Assembly: GCF_016598475.1 (NCBI RefSeq)
Contig: NZ_JAEMUX010000004.1
Coordinates: 142,095-206,094, forward strand
From: Streptomyces adelaidensis
GTDB lineage: Bacteria; Actinomycetota; Actinomycetes; Streptomycetales; Streptomycetaceae
Direction: 5' to 3'
DNA: 64,000 nt
The stretch's first letter is position 1; the number at the start of each line of letters is the position of its first letter. Both the position numbers and the translations under genes were made by a program. This document shows positions 52,311 to 60,113 of the stretch, in pieces. The notes under the pieces were generated by a model. It worked only from the letters and a program-made list of their open reading frames with translations, was not told where the DNA came from and made no database searches.

Positions 52311-52506
52311 GGACGCCGAGTCCTGCCGCCGCCCGGATGACCGGTCGACAGGAGTGCATCGGCAGGAGTGGAGGACCCAGGCACGACGGGTCGCCGGAAC
52401 GGTCAAGCCATGACCGTGCCGAGCAGCCCTTGGGGTGAAGCCGCGTCAGCGGCCGGGCAACTTCGCCAGCCCGAATCCGACAGGTCATCCTTCACAGGCG
52501 GCTGAC
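52311..52506 (+). promoter_or_regulatory. c-di-AMP riboswitch (ydaO/yuaA class)
   Basis: The RNA has the class hallmarks in order: GCCGAGTCCTGCCGCC (52315-52330), a complementary CGGCAGGAGTGGAGGACCCAG (as 52360-52380), TGGGGTGAAGCC (52431-52442), GGCCGGGCAACTTCGCCAGC (52451-52470), then CCCGAATCCGACAGGTCATCC and CAGGCGGC (ending near 52503). It sits directly before the NlpC/P60 gene. In Streptomyces this class controls cell-wall hydrolases such as rpfA. Binding of c-di-AMP is expected to switch expression off. Boundaries are approximate. Confidence 0.88.
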
Positions 52507-52518
52507 GAAGGGTTGCGC

Positions 52519-52992
52519 ATGACTGCGCTGAATCGTGTCCCGTCACTGTTGACCCGGGCCGGCACGGCCTCGGCTCTCACCATCGCCGCCGTGGGCGGCA
52601 GCATCGTGGTCCCGGGCGTCGCATCCGACGCCGAGGCCGCCACAGTGGCGTCGAAGGCACTCAAGGTCGCGGCTTCCAAGAAGGGCTCCCCTTACCGGTA
52701 CGGCGCCACGGGCCCCGGCAGGTTCGACTGCTCCGGGCTGACGCTCTACTCGTTCAAGAAGGCGGGCAAGAAGCTGCCCCGTACTGCTCAGCAGCAGTAC
52801 AACAAGACGAAGCACATCTCCGCGAGCAGCCGCAAGCTCGGAGACCTCGTCTTCTTCCACTCGGGATCGAACGTCTACCACGTCGGTATCTACGCGGGGA
52901 AGGGAAAGATCTGGCACTCGCCGAAGACCGGTGACGTCGTCCGACTCCAGAAGCTCTGGACGAAGAACGTCTGGTACGGCCGGGTCCGCTGA
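52519..52992 (+). CDS. Secreted NlpC/P60 peptidoglycan hydrolase
   Basis: The product has 157 residues and starts at ATG 52519 after GAAGGG. The N-terminus (RVPSLLTRAGTASALTIAAV) is a Sec signal ending near EAATVA. The NlpC/P60 domain has the nucleophile Cys in RFDCSGLTLYSFKKAGKKLP and the His in YHVGIYAGKGKIWHSPKTGD. It cuts peptide bonds in cell-wall stem peptides. A c-di-AMP riboswitch occupies its leader, linking wall turnover to this messenger. A hairpin follows the stop codon. Confidence 0.92.
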   Translation: MTALNRVPSLLTRAGTASALTIAAVGGSIVVPGVASDAEAATVASKALKVAASKKGSPYRYGATGPGRFDCSGLTLYSFKKAGKKLPRTAQQQYNKTKHISASSRKLGDLVFFHSGSNVYHVGIYAGKGKIWHSPKTGDVVRLQKLWTKNVWYGRVR

Positions 52993-53004
52993 CCCCACCG
53001 TCGG

Positions 53005-53028
53005 GGGCGGCGGTGCGCACCGCCGCCC
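53005..53028. terminator. Hairpin after the NlpC/P60 gene
   Basis: GGGCGGCGGTGC at 53005-53016 is directly followed by its exact complement GCACCGCCGCCC at 53017-53028. It lies 12 bases after the stop codon and probably terminates the transcript. Confidence 0.65.
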
Positions 53029-53089
53029 TCTGACGGGCACCACCGCACCCGTCAGGCGTACCACGGGGCGATCTGGTTACTCGTCCCCC

Positions 53090-53641
53090 ATGGCCGACCG
53101 ACGCGCCCACAGCGCACGCAACGAGACGCCTCTGGAACGCGCTGATCGCAATTTCGCCGAGCTGCTGCAGGAGCTGCGGGTCACGCAGACCGGGGTGCAG
53201 ATCCTCTTCGCGTTCCTGCTGACGCTGGCGTTCACGCCGCGCTTCCCGGACCTGGACTCCTTCCAGCGCGCCACTTACGTCACCACACTGCTGCTGGCGG
53301 TCCTCGCGGCGGCGCTCTTCACCGCCCCGGCCGCCCTGCACCGCTCGCTCTTCCAGCAGAACGCCAAGCCCACCATCGTCCAGGTCTCGTCCCGGCTGGC
53401 CACCGCGGGCCTGGTGGTGCTGATGCCGGCCTTCACCGGATCCGTGCTGCTCGTCGTGGACGTGACGCTCGGCCGGACGGCCGGGATCATCGCCGGGGCC
53501 GGCACGCTCGTCGGGTGTCTGCTCCTGTGGGGCGTGCTCCCGAAGCTGGTGGGACGCTCGGGCCGGACCGACCCGCCGCCGATGCCGCCCGAGGCCGAGA
53601 GCGGGTCCTCCCTCAGGTCGGCTGCGGACCGCCTGCCCTGA
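53090..53641 (+). CDS. DUF6328-like membrane protein
   Basis: The product has 183 residues. A polar N-terminus (ERADRNFAELLQELRVTQTG) is followed by about four membrane helices (FAFLLTLAFTPRF, VTTLLLAVLAAALFTAPAAL, GLVVLMPAFTGSVLLVVDVTL, IIAGAGTLVGCLLLWGVLP). I recall this Streptomyces family as DUF6328, of unknown function. The ribosome site before ATG 53090 is weak. Its end overlaps the end of the convergent ATPase gene by 29 bases. Confidence 0.7.
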   Translation: MADRRAHSARNETPLERADRNFAELLQELRVTQTGVQILFAFLLTLAFTPRFPDLDSFQRATYVTTLLLAVLAAALFTAPAALHRSLFQQNAKPTIVQVSSRLATAGLVVLMPAFTGSVLLVVDVTLGRTAGIIAGAGTLVGCLLLWGVLPKLVGRSGRTDPPPMPPEAESGSSLRSAADRLP

Positions 53642-54071
53642 CCGGCCGCACGGGCACCGTCCACGGCAGTTCGATCGCGACCGTCTTGCCGCCCTCACAG
53701 GTGGGGCTGACGCTCAGTCTGCCGCCGCACTCGGCGGTCAGCCAGCGGATGATGACCATGCCCCGGCCGTTGTCCTGCTGGACAGCGGCCGGCAGCCGTT
53801 TCGGAAAGCGCGGATGGCTGTCGGTGACGCCGATGCGCAGTTGCTCGTCCCGGTCGAGCGCCATGTCCACGGTGAACGTGGGCGACTGACCGAGCGTGTG
53901 CTGGACGGCGTTGGTGGCGAGTTCGGACACGATCAGGCGCACGGTGTCCGCGATATCCGTATCGCCCGGCAGGCCCCATTCGGCGAGCACTTGGGCGACG
54001 TATTTACGGGCCGCGGGCACCGAGGCGGGATCGCTCGGCAGAGTGACGGATGCTTCCTGGTGATCTGCCAT
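53613..54071 (-). CDS. RsbW-like ATP-binding protein (anti-sigma-factor kinase fold)
   Basis: The product has 152 residues from ATG 54071. The GHKL ATPase motifs are VRLIVSELATNAVQHTLG (N box), RIGVTDSHPRFP (G1) and DNGRGMVIIRWLTAECGG (G2). The fold is that of small Streptomyces ATPases related to RsbW/SpoIIAB. These occur next to DUF397 and HTH proteins in the whiJ/abaA-type trio. The HTH and DUF397 genes are divergent, starting at 54317. It probably binds one of these partners; a sigma factor partner is not shown. Confidence 0.85.
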   Translation of the reverse strand: MADHQEASVTLPSDPASVPAARKYVAQVLAEWGLPGDTDIADTVRLIVSELATNAVQHTLGQSPTFTVDMALDRDEQLRIGVTDSHPRFPKRLPAAVQQDNGRGMVIIRWLTAECGGRLSVSPTCEGGKTVAIELPWTVPVRPVRAGGPQPT

Positions 54072-54195
54072 GGCGAGGAGTCCCTTTCCCACGGGACCGG
54101 TGTCCGACAGGGAGCGGATGGTTCGAGTACGGTCCCGGACTGGTGCTTCGCGCCAGACTGCCACTACCTGGGGCGTCTCAGGTGACGATCCACCA

Positions 54196-54211
54196 AGATA
54201 TGCATATATCT
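54196..54211. promoter_or_regulatory. AT-rich inverted repeat between the ATPase and HTH genes
   Basis: AGATAT-GCAT-ATATCT at 54196-54211 is a perfect 6-bp inverted repeat in a very GC-rich neighbourhood. It lies about 125 bases from the ATPase start and 105 from the HTH start. It is a good operator candidate for the HTH protein. Confidence 0.5.
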
Positions 54212-54316
54212 GTCGCTCGAAGCGGTGAACTCTCCGACGGCCGACCGTATTCGGGTGGGGTCTCGGTCCATCCTCTGCGTCACCCGACTTCGCGCGCCGG
54301 GCGGAAGGAGAAACCC

Positions 54317-55177
54317 ATGCAATACGGTCCGGCGGTGCGCCGCCGCAAGCTCGGTGCCGAGTTGCGCTTCCTGCGTACCCGTGCCGGACTCACCAGTATC
54401 GAGGCGGCCCATCGCGTGAGCTGGCACCAGTCCAAGGTGAGCCGGATCGAGACGGGCGCCAGCGGGGTGAAACCCTCGGACGTACGCAAGCTACTGGACG
54501 TGTACGGGGTCGACGACGCCGAGTTACGGGAGTTGCTGCTGGCGCTGGCGGGCTCCGAGGACGGCGGCGGGCGGTACAACTGGTGGCACGCGTACCGGGG
54601 CGTACTGCCGCCGACGTACCGCGATTTCATCAGTCTGGAGTCGCAGGCCAGCGGGATGCGGACGTTGGAGACCTCGGTCGTGCCGGGCCTTCTGCAGATC
54701 CCCGAGTACGCCCGGGCGGTGACCCGGGCCGCGGTGGAGGGGCTGGAAGACGACAAACTCGACGCGCTCGTGGAAGTGCGGCTCGCGCGGCAGGAAGTTC
54801 TGCGCGCCGACCCGCCGATGGAGCTGAGCGCCGTGCTCGACGAGGGCGTTCTGCGGCGGGAGGTGGGCGGTCCCGAGATCATGGCCCGGCAACTGGGGCG
54901 TCTGGTCGAGGCCGCACGCCTTCCTCAAGTGCGACTGCAGGTGCTGCCGTTCACTGCCGGGGCGCACATCGGCATCACCGGGCCTTTCGTAATTTTCTCA
55001 TTTCGGAGCACATCCGATCTGGATGTGGTTGTTCTCGACCACTTGACGAGTAGCCTCTACTTGGAGCGGAAAGAAGACCTCAAGGCGTATGTCGAGGCCT
55101 TCAACGCCCTTCAGATCCACGCCCTTTCGCCCGAGGACACGTTGGATTATCTCGCCGGGATCGCCGCCGGCGCGTAA
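54317..55177 (+). CDS. WhiJ-type helix-turn-helix regulator (DUF5753), TTA-containing
   Basis: The product has 286 residues from ATG 54317. Residues about 8-65 are an XRE helix-turn-helix (LGAELRFLRTRAGLTSIEAAH, then SWHQSKVSRIETGASGVKPSD). The rest is DUF5753, with YRDFISLESQASGMRTLETS and VVPGLLQIPEYARAV as hallmarks. Leu70 is encoded by TTA (54524-54526), so translation should depend on bldA. It is followed 9 bases later by the DUF397 gene and is divergent from the ATPase gene. Members regulate development and antibiotic production in Streptomyces. Confidence 0.9.
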   Translation: MQYGPAVRRRKLGAELRFLRTRAGLTSIEAAHRVSWHQSKVSRIETGASGVKPSDVRKLLDVYGVDDAELRELLLALAGSEDGGGRYNWWHAYRGVLPPTYRDFISLESQASGMRTLETSVVPGLLQIPEYARAVTRAAVEGLEDDKLDALVEVRLARQEVLRADPPMELSAVLDEGVLRREVGGPEIMARQLGRLVEAARLPQVRLQVLPFTAGAHIGITGPFVIFSFRSTSDLDVVVLDHLTSSLYLERKEDLKAYVEAFNALQIHALSPEDTLDYLAGIAAGA

Positions 55178-55186
55178 GGAGGCACC

Positions 55187-55411
55187 ATGTCTGCACTGCC
55201 TCGGAACCTGACCACCAGTACCGAACTGCACGGGGTGCGATGGCTGCGCAGCAGCCGGAGCACGGGAATGAACAACTGTGTGGAAACGGCCCGTCCCGGG
55301 GCCGGCCGCTGGGCCGGTCTTGTGGCCGTGCGCGACTCGAAGAACACGGCGGGGCCCGCCCTGCTGTTCGACCCCGAGGCCTGGGAGGGATTCATCACCA
55401 CGCTTCGGTGA
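55187..55411 (+). CDS. DUF397 protein of the WhiJ-type module
   Basis: The product has 74 residues with RWLRSSRSTGMNNCVETAR and VAVRDSKNTAGPALLFDPEAWEGFI, the two DUF397 motifs (split around residue 45). AAGGAGGCACC precedes the ATG. DUF397 proteins are small partners of the DUF5753 regulators and may release them from DNA, as proposed for the whiJ system. It ends 57 bases before the bioF stop, convergent. Confidence 0.9.
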   Translation: MSALPRNLTTSTELHGVRWLRSSRSTGMNNCVETARPGAGRWAGLVAVRDSKNTAGPALLFDPEAWEGFITTLR

Positions 55412-55468
55412 CCACCACCGACAGCACGCGCACTTCCGCTTACGGCGACGCTCGGCCGGGACGCCGAC

Positions 55469-56596
55469 TCACGGTCGCGTATCGCCGACGATCCCCACGG
55501 CCCGGTCGATCTGCCCCTCGGTGAGATCCGCCCGGGCCGTCAGCCGCAGCCTCGAAACGCCATCGGGTACGGACGGTGGGCGGAAACAGCCGACGGCGAG
55601 ACCCGCCGCCCGGCAGTCCGCCGCCCACCGCACCGCCTGCTCAGGAGACGGCGCGCGTACGGACACCACGGCGGCGTCGGGCCGCACCGCTTCATGGCCC
55701 GACGCCGTCAGCCGTGTGTGCAGCGCCCTCGCCACCTCGCGGGCCCGCGCGGCGCGCTCCGGCTCCCGGCGCAGCAGTCTCAGCGCGGCGAGCGCCGCAC
55801 CGGTCGCGGCCGGGGCGAGGCCCGTGTCGAAGATGAACGTACGGGCCGCGTTGACCAGGTGGTCGATGACGTGGGCCGGGCCGAGGACGGCGCCGCCCTG
55901 GCTGCCCAGCGACTTCGACAGCGTGACCGTCACGACGACATCGGGGGCGCCCGCGAGGCCCGCCGCGTGCGGCGCGCCCCGGCCCCCGTCGCCCAGGACG
56001 CCGAGCCCGTGGGCGTCGTCGACGACGAGCCCGGCGCCGTACTCCCGGCAGGCGGTGGCGAGGGAGGCCAGCGGGGCGGCGTCGCCGTCCACGGAGAAGA
56101 CCGTGTCGGAGACGGCGAGGGCGGGCCCGGTGGCCGTGCTCAGCGCCTTGCGGACGGCCTCGGGGTCGGCGTGGGCCACGACCTGGGTGGTGCCGCGGGC
56201 CAGCCGGCAGCCGTCGATGAGGGAGGCGTGGTTGCCCGCGTCGGACACGAGCAGGGAGCCGTGCGGCGCGAGCGCGGTGACGGCGGCGAGGTTGGCCGCG
56301 TAGCCGGAGGAGAAGACGAGGGCCGCCTCGAAGCCGCAGAAGTCGGCCAGTTCCCGCTCCAGCTCGCCGTGCAGCTCGGTGGTGCCGGTGACCAGCCGGG
56401 AGCCGGTGGCCCCGCCGCCCCACCTGCGCGCGGCCTCGGCGGCGCCCTCGGTGATCTCGGGGTGCCGGGCCAGTCCCAGGTAGTCGTTGCTCGCGAGGTC
56501 GAGGAGGGGCGAGTCGGCGGGCCGGGGACGCAGGGTGCGGACGAGTCCGGCGCGGCGGCGTGCCGACGCCTGCTCGTCGATCCAGCCGAACGCCAT
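55469..56596 (-). CDS. bioF: 8-amino-7-oxononanoate synthase
   Basis: The product has 375 residues from ATG 56596 (GGAGG 4 bases upstream). PLP residues are Asp193 and His196 in VVDDAHGLGVLG and the Schiff-base Lys228 in TLSKSLGSQGG. It condenses alanine with pimeloyl-thioester, the first committed biotin step. SNDYLGLARHPEI and GTTELHGELERELADF are standard. It is divergent from bioB with 199 bases between, so one control region serves both. The enzyme is complete. Confidence 0.94.
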   Translation of the reverse strand: MAFGWIDEQASARRRAGLVRTLRPRPADSPLLDLASNDYLGLARHPEITEGAAEAARRWGGGATGSRLVTGTTELHGELERELADFCGFEAALVFSSGYAANLAAVTALAPHGSLLVSDAGNHASLIDGCRLARGTTQVVAHADPEAVRKALSTATGPALAVSDTVFSVDGDAAPLASLATACREYGAGLVVDDAHGLGVLGDGGRGAPHAAGLAGAPDVVVTVTLSKSLGSQGGAVLGPAHVIDHLVNAARTFIFDTGLAPAATGAALAALRLLRREPERAARAREVARALHTRLTASGHEAVRPDAAVVSVRAPSPEQAVRWAADCRAAGLAVGCFRPPSVPDGVSRLRLTARADLTEGQIDRAVGIVGDTRP

Positions 56597-56795
56597 GGGT
56601 CCTCCGGGTTGGTGTGTGCGGCCCGCGGCGCCATGACTGTCGGTGTCCGGCGCGGCGAGGGCTTTTGTAGGCAGTGCACAGACACTAACGGGACGACCAG
56701 CCGCCCACGATGTGGCGATACCCACACCTCGGGCCGACTCTGTTGTACGAACTCTCCTTGGCCGGGAGCGGTTCCGTAGGACAGGATCGGCTCTC

Positions 56796-57956
56796 ATGGA
56801 CCTGCTGAACACGCTGGTGGACAAGGGGCTCCGACGTGAGCCGCTGAGCCGTGCCGAGGCGCTCGCCGTCCTCGGCACCTCCGACGACGAGCTGTTGGAC
56901 GTGGTGGCCGCGGCCGGGAAGGTACGCCGGCACTGGTTCGGGCGCCGGGTGAAACTGAACTATCTGGTCAACCTCAAATCGGGCCTGTGCCCGGAGGACT
57001 GCTCCTACTGCTCCCAGCGGCTCGGCTCCACCGCCGGCATCCTCAAGTACACCTGGCTCAAGCCCGACCAGGCCTCCGAGGCCGCCGCGGCCGGGCTCGC
57101 GGGCGGCGCCAAGCGGGTCTGTCTGGTGGCATCGGGGCGGGGCCCGACCGACCGGGACGTGGACCGGGTGGCGGGCACCATCAAGACGATCAAGGAGCGA
57201 CATGAGGGCGTCGAGGTCTGCGCCTGCCTCGGTCTGCTCTCCGACGGCCAGGCCGAACGCCTGCGCGAGGCGGGCGCGGACGCCTACAACCACAACCTCA
57301 ACACCTCCGAGGCGACGTACGGCGAGATCACGACCACGCACACCTACGCCGACCGGGTCGACACCGTCCGCAAGGCGCACGCGGCGGGCCTGTCCGCCTG
57401 CTCGGGTCTGATCGCGGGCATGGGCGAGTCGGACGAGGACCTGGTGGACGTGGTGTTCTCGCTGCGTGAGCTGGACCCGGACTCCGTTCCGGTCAACTTC
57501 CTGATCCCGGTCGAGGGCACCCCGCTCGCCGAGGAGTGGAACCTCACCCCGCAGCGCTGTCTGCGCATCCTGGCGATGGTCCGGTTCGTCTGCCCGGACA
57601 TCGAGGTGCGGATCGCGGGCGGCCGCGAGGTCCATCTCCGTACGATGCAGCCGCTCGCCCTGAACCTGGCCAACTCCATCTTCCTCGGTGACTACCTCAC
57701 CACCGAGGGCCAGGCCGGCAAGGCCGACCTGGACATGATCGCGGACGCCGGGTTCGAGGTCGAGGGCACGGACCAGGTGACGCTGCCGGAGCACCGGGTC
57801 GGCGGCTGCGCGACTCAGGAGAGCGCCGGGTGCGGGTCCCACGAGGGCGGTGGCGTGTGCGGTTCCGCCGGCGAGACGCCGCCCGGCCAGGCGCGTACCG
57901 ACCTCGTCTCGGTACGCCGCCGGGGCGCCGGAACGGACCTCGCGCCCAATGCCTGA
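56796..57956 (+). CDS. bioB: Biotin synthase
   Basis: The product has 386 residues from ATG 56796. The radical-SAM cluster motif is [12 protein letters not shown] with Cys65, Cys69 and Cys72. The [2Fe-2S] ligands lie in later segments such as [12 protein letters not shown] and [11 protein letters not shown] with the RIAGGRE motif. It inserts sulfur into dethiobiotin. A Cys-rich C-terminal extension ([20 protein letters not shown], residues 334-353) followed by a long tail is an actinobacterial addition that might bind another cluster. It overlaps bioA by 8 bases. Confidence 0.95.
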   Translation: MDLLNTLVDKGLRREPLSRAEALAVLGTSDDELLDVVAAAGKVRRHWFGRRVKLNYLVNLKSGLCPEDCSYCSQRLGSTAGILKYTWLKPDQASEAAAAGLAGGAKRVCLVASGRGPTDRDVDRVAGTIKTIKERHEGVEVCACLGLLSDGQAERLREAGADAYNHNLNTSEATYGEITTTHTYADRVDTVRKAHAAGLSACSGLIAGMGESDEDLVDVVFSLRELDPDSVPVNFLIPVEGTPLAEEWNLTPQRCLRILAMVRFVCPDIEVRIAGGREVHLRTMQPLALNLANSIFLGDYLTTEGQAGKADLDMIADAGFEVEGTDQVTLPEHRVGGCATQESAGCGSHEGGGVCGSAGETPPGQARTDLVSVRRRGAGTDLAPNA

Positions 57957-59238
57957 CCTGCCCGGCCTGCCGGTTTCCGAGCTGTTGGAGCTCGACCGGC
58001 GGCACGTGTGGCATCCGTACGGGCCCATGCCGGGCCGGCGGGAACCGCTCGTCGTGGAGTCGGCGAGCGGGGTCCGGCTGCGGCTCGCGGACGGCTCGGG
58101 CGAGCTGGTCGACGGCATGTCGTCGTGGTGGTCGGCGATCCACGGCTACCGCCACCCGGTGCTCGACGAGGCGGCGCGCGAGCAGTTGGGGCGGATGAGT
58201 CACGTCATGTTCGGCGGACTCACCCATGAGCCCGCCGTACGGCTGGCGAAGCACCTTGTCGACATGTCACCAGAGGGGCTGGAGCATGTCTTCCTCGCCG
58301 ACTCGGGCTCGGTCTCCGTCGAGGTCGCTGTCAAGATGTGCCTGCAGTACTGGCGCTCGCTCGGCCGCCCCGGGAAGCGGCGTCTGCTGACCTGGCGCGG
58401 CGGCTACCACGGCGACACCTGGCAGCCGATGTCCGTGTGCGACCCCGAGGGCGGCATGCACGAGCTGTGGCAGGGCATCCTGCCCCAACAGGTGTTCGTG
58501 GACGCGCCGCCGGCGGAGTACGAGGAGTCGTACGCCGATCTGCTGCGCTCGGCCGTCGAGCGGCACGCCGACGAGCTGGCCGCCGTGATCGTGGAGCCGG
58601 TGGTGCAGGGAGCGGGCGGGATGCGGTTCCACTCCCCCGCCTATCTGCGGGTGCTGCGCGAGGTGTGCGACGAGTACGACGTACTGCTGGTGTTCGACGA
58701 GATCGCGACCGGCTTCGGGCGTACGGGCGCGCTGTTCGCGGCGGACCACGCGGCGGTGAGCCCGGATGTGATGTGCGTGGGCAAGGCGCTGACCGGCGGC
58801 TATCTGACCATGGCGGCGGCTCTGTGCACCGCACGGGTGGCCGAGGGGATCTCGCGGGGTGAGGTGCCGGTGCTGGCCCACGGGCCGACCTTCATGGGCA
58901 ATCCGCTGGCGGCGGCCGTCGCCTGCGCCTCGATCGAACTGCTGCTCGGCCAGGACTGGCTCGGGGAGGTCAAGCGGATCGAGACGGGGCTGCGGGAGGG
59001 GCTGGCGCCCGCTCGCGAAGTGCCGGGCGTGCGGGACGTACGCGTCCTCGGTGCGATCGGTGTCGTCCAGCTCGACCACGCGGTGGACATGGAGGCGGCG
59101 ACGGCGGCCGCCGTCCGCGAGGGCGTGTGGCTGCGGCCGTTCCGCGATCTCGTGTACACGATGCCGCCGTACGTCACGGGCGACGACGACGTGGCCCGGA
59201 TCGCCCGCGCGGTGTGCGCGGCGGCGACGGCGGGATGA
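57949..59238 (+). CDS. bioA: Adenosylmethionine-8-amino-7-oxononanoate aminotransferase
   Basis: The product has 429 residues. It is a class III PLP aminotransferase: [16 protein letters not shown] and [15 protein letters not shown] are BioA-specific, Asp250 is in [13 protein letters not shown], and Lys279 in CVGKALTGG forms the Schiff base. It converts the BioF product to diaminopelargonate using S-adenosylmethionine as amino donor. The start overlaps the bioB stop by 8 bases. BioD follows 30 bases later. Confidence 0.95.
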   Translation: MPDLPGLPVSELLELDRRHVWHPYGPMPGRREPLVVESASGVRLRLADGSGELVDGMSSWWSAIHGYRHPVLDEAAREQLGRMSHVMFGGLTHEPAVRLAKHLVDMSPEGLEHVFLADSGSVSVEVAVKMCLQYWRSLGRPGKRRLLTWRGGYHGDTWQPMSVCDPEGGMHELWQGILPQQVFVDAPPAEYEESYADLLRSAVERHADELAAVIVEPVVQGAGGMRFHSPAYLRVLREVCDEYDVLLVFDEIATGFGRTGALFAADHAAVSPDVMCVGKALTGGYLTMAAALCTARVAEGISRGEVPVLAHGPTFMGNPLAAAVACASIELLLGQDWLGEVKRIETGLREGLAPAREVPGVRDVRVLGAIGVVQLDHAVDMEAATAAAVREGVWLRPFRDLVYTMPPYVTGDDDVARIARAVCAAATAG

Positions 59239-59268
59239 CAGAGCGACGGAACGACGGAGGAAGGTGCC

Positions 59269-59991
59269 ATGACGGTCCTGGTGATCACGGGGACGGGCAC
59301 GGAGGTCGGCAAGACGGTCGTCACGGCGGCCGTCGCGGCCCTGGCCGTGGCGTCCGGCCGTTCCGTGGCCGTCCTCAAGCCCGCGCAGACCGGGGTGCGG
59401 CCGGACGAGCGCGGTGACGCGGACGAGGTGGCGCGGCTCGCGGGTGCCGTGACGGTGCGCGAACTCGGCCGCTACCCGGAGCCGTTGGCTCCCGCGACCG
59501 CCGCCCGCCGCTCCGGGCTCCCGCCCGTGCACCCCGAGGAGGTCGCGGAGGCGGCGGCCAAGCTGGCGGTCGAGCACGACCTGGTACTGGTCGAGGGCGC
59601 GGGCGGGCTGCTCGTACGGTTCGACGAGGCGGGCGGGACCCTCGCCGACACGGCCCGGCTGCTCGCCGCGCCGGTCCTGCTGGTCGCCTCGGCGGGGCTC
59701 GGCACCCTCAACACGACGGAGCTGACCGCGCGTGAACTGGCCGCGCGCGAGCTGGACCTGGCGGGCGTGGTGATCGGCAGCTGGCCCGACGCCCCCGATC
59801 TGGCGTCCCGCTGCAACCTGGCGGACCTGCCGGTGGTGGCCGGGGCGCCGCTGCTGGGGGCGGTGCCGGCGGGGGTGGGTCCGCTGGCGCCGGACGACTT
59901 CCGCGCCCAGGCGGGGAGTTGGCTGGCGCCGTGGTTGGGCGGAGTGTGGGACGCCGAGGTGTTCACGGCACGGGAGTCCGCTGAGGCGTAG
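59269..59991 (+). CDS. bioD: Dethiobiotin synthetase
   Basis: The product has 240 residues from ATG 59269 (GGAGGAAGG upstream). [20 protein letters not shown] is the P-loop, and KPAQTGV and [11 protein letters not shown] are the substrate and metal segments. It forms the ureido ring with CO2 and ATP. It is the last gene of the bioB-A-D operon and is followed by a genus-typical repeat. Confidence 0.95.
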   Translation: MTVLVITGTGTEVGKTVVTAAVAALAVASGRSVAVLKPAQTGVRPDERGDADEVARLAGAVTVRELGRYPEPLAPATAARRSGLPPVHPEEVAEAAAKLAVEHDLVLVEGAGGLLVRFDEAGGTLADTARLLAAPVLLVASAGLGTLNTTELTARELAARELDLAGVVIGSWPDAPDLASRCNLADLPVVAGAPLLGAVPAGVGPLAPDDFRAQAGSWLAPWLGGVWDAEVFTARESAEA

Positions 59992-60041
59992 TCGCGCAGT
60001 CGCCCCGCACCCCAAAGGATCAGGGCTCGCCCGGCGCTTCT

Positions 60042-60074
60042 AAGGGGCGCGGGGAACTGCGCGAGCAACCACGA
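60042..60074. repeat. Streptomyces intergenic repeat (AAGGGGCGCGGGGAACTGCGCGAGCAACCACGAC)
   Basis: A solo copy of the element whose two inverted arms flank the ureF-ureG gap lies between convergent bioD and the LuxR-type gene. It carries the same GGGGCGCGGGGAACTGCGCG core. Confidence 0.7.
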
Positions 60075-60113
60075 CGCGCCCGCGGACGCCGACGCACCCG
60101 AAACCCCGAGCTC

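Noticed and set aside
56597..56795. BirA/BioQ-type operator between bioF and bioB
   Set aside because: No clear palindrome resembling known biotin operators was found in the 199-base divergent region, so no site is claimed.
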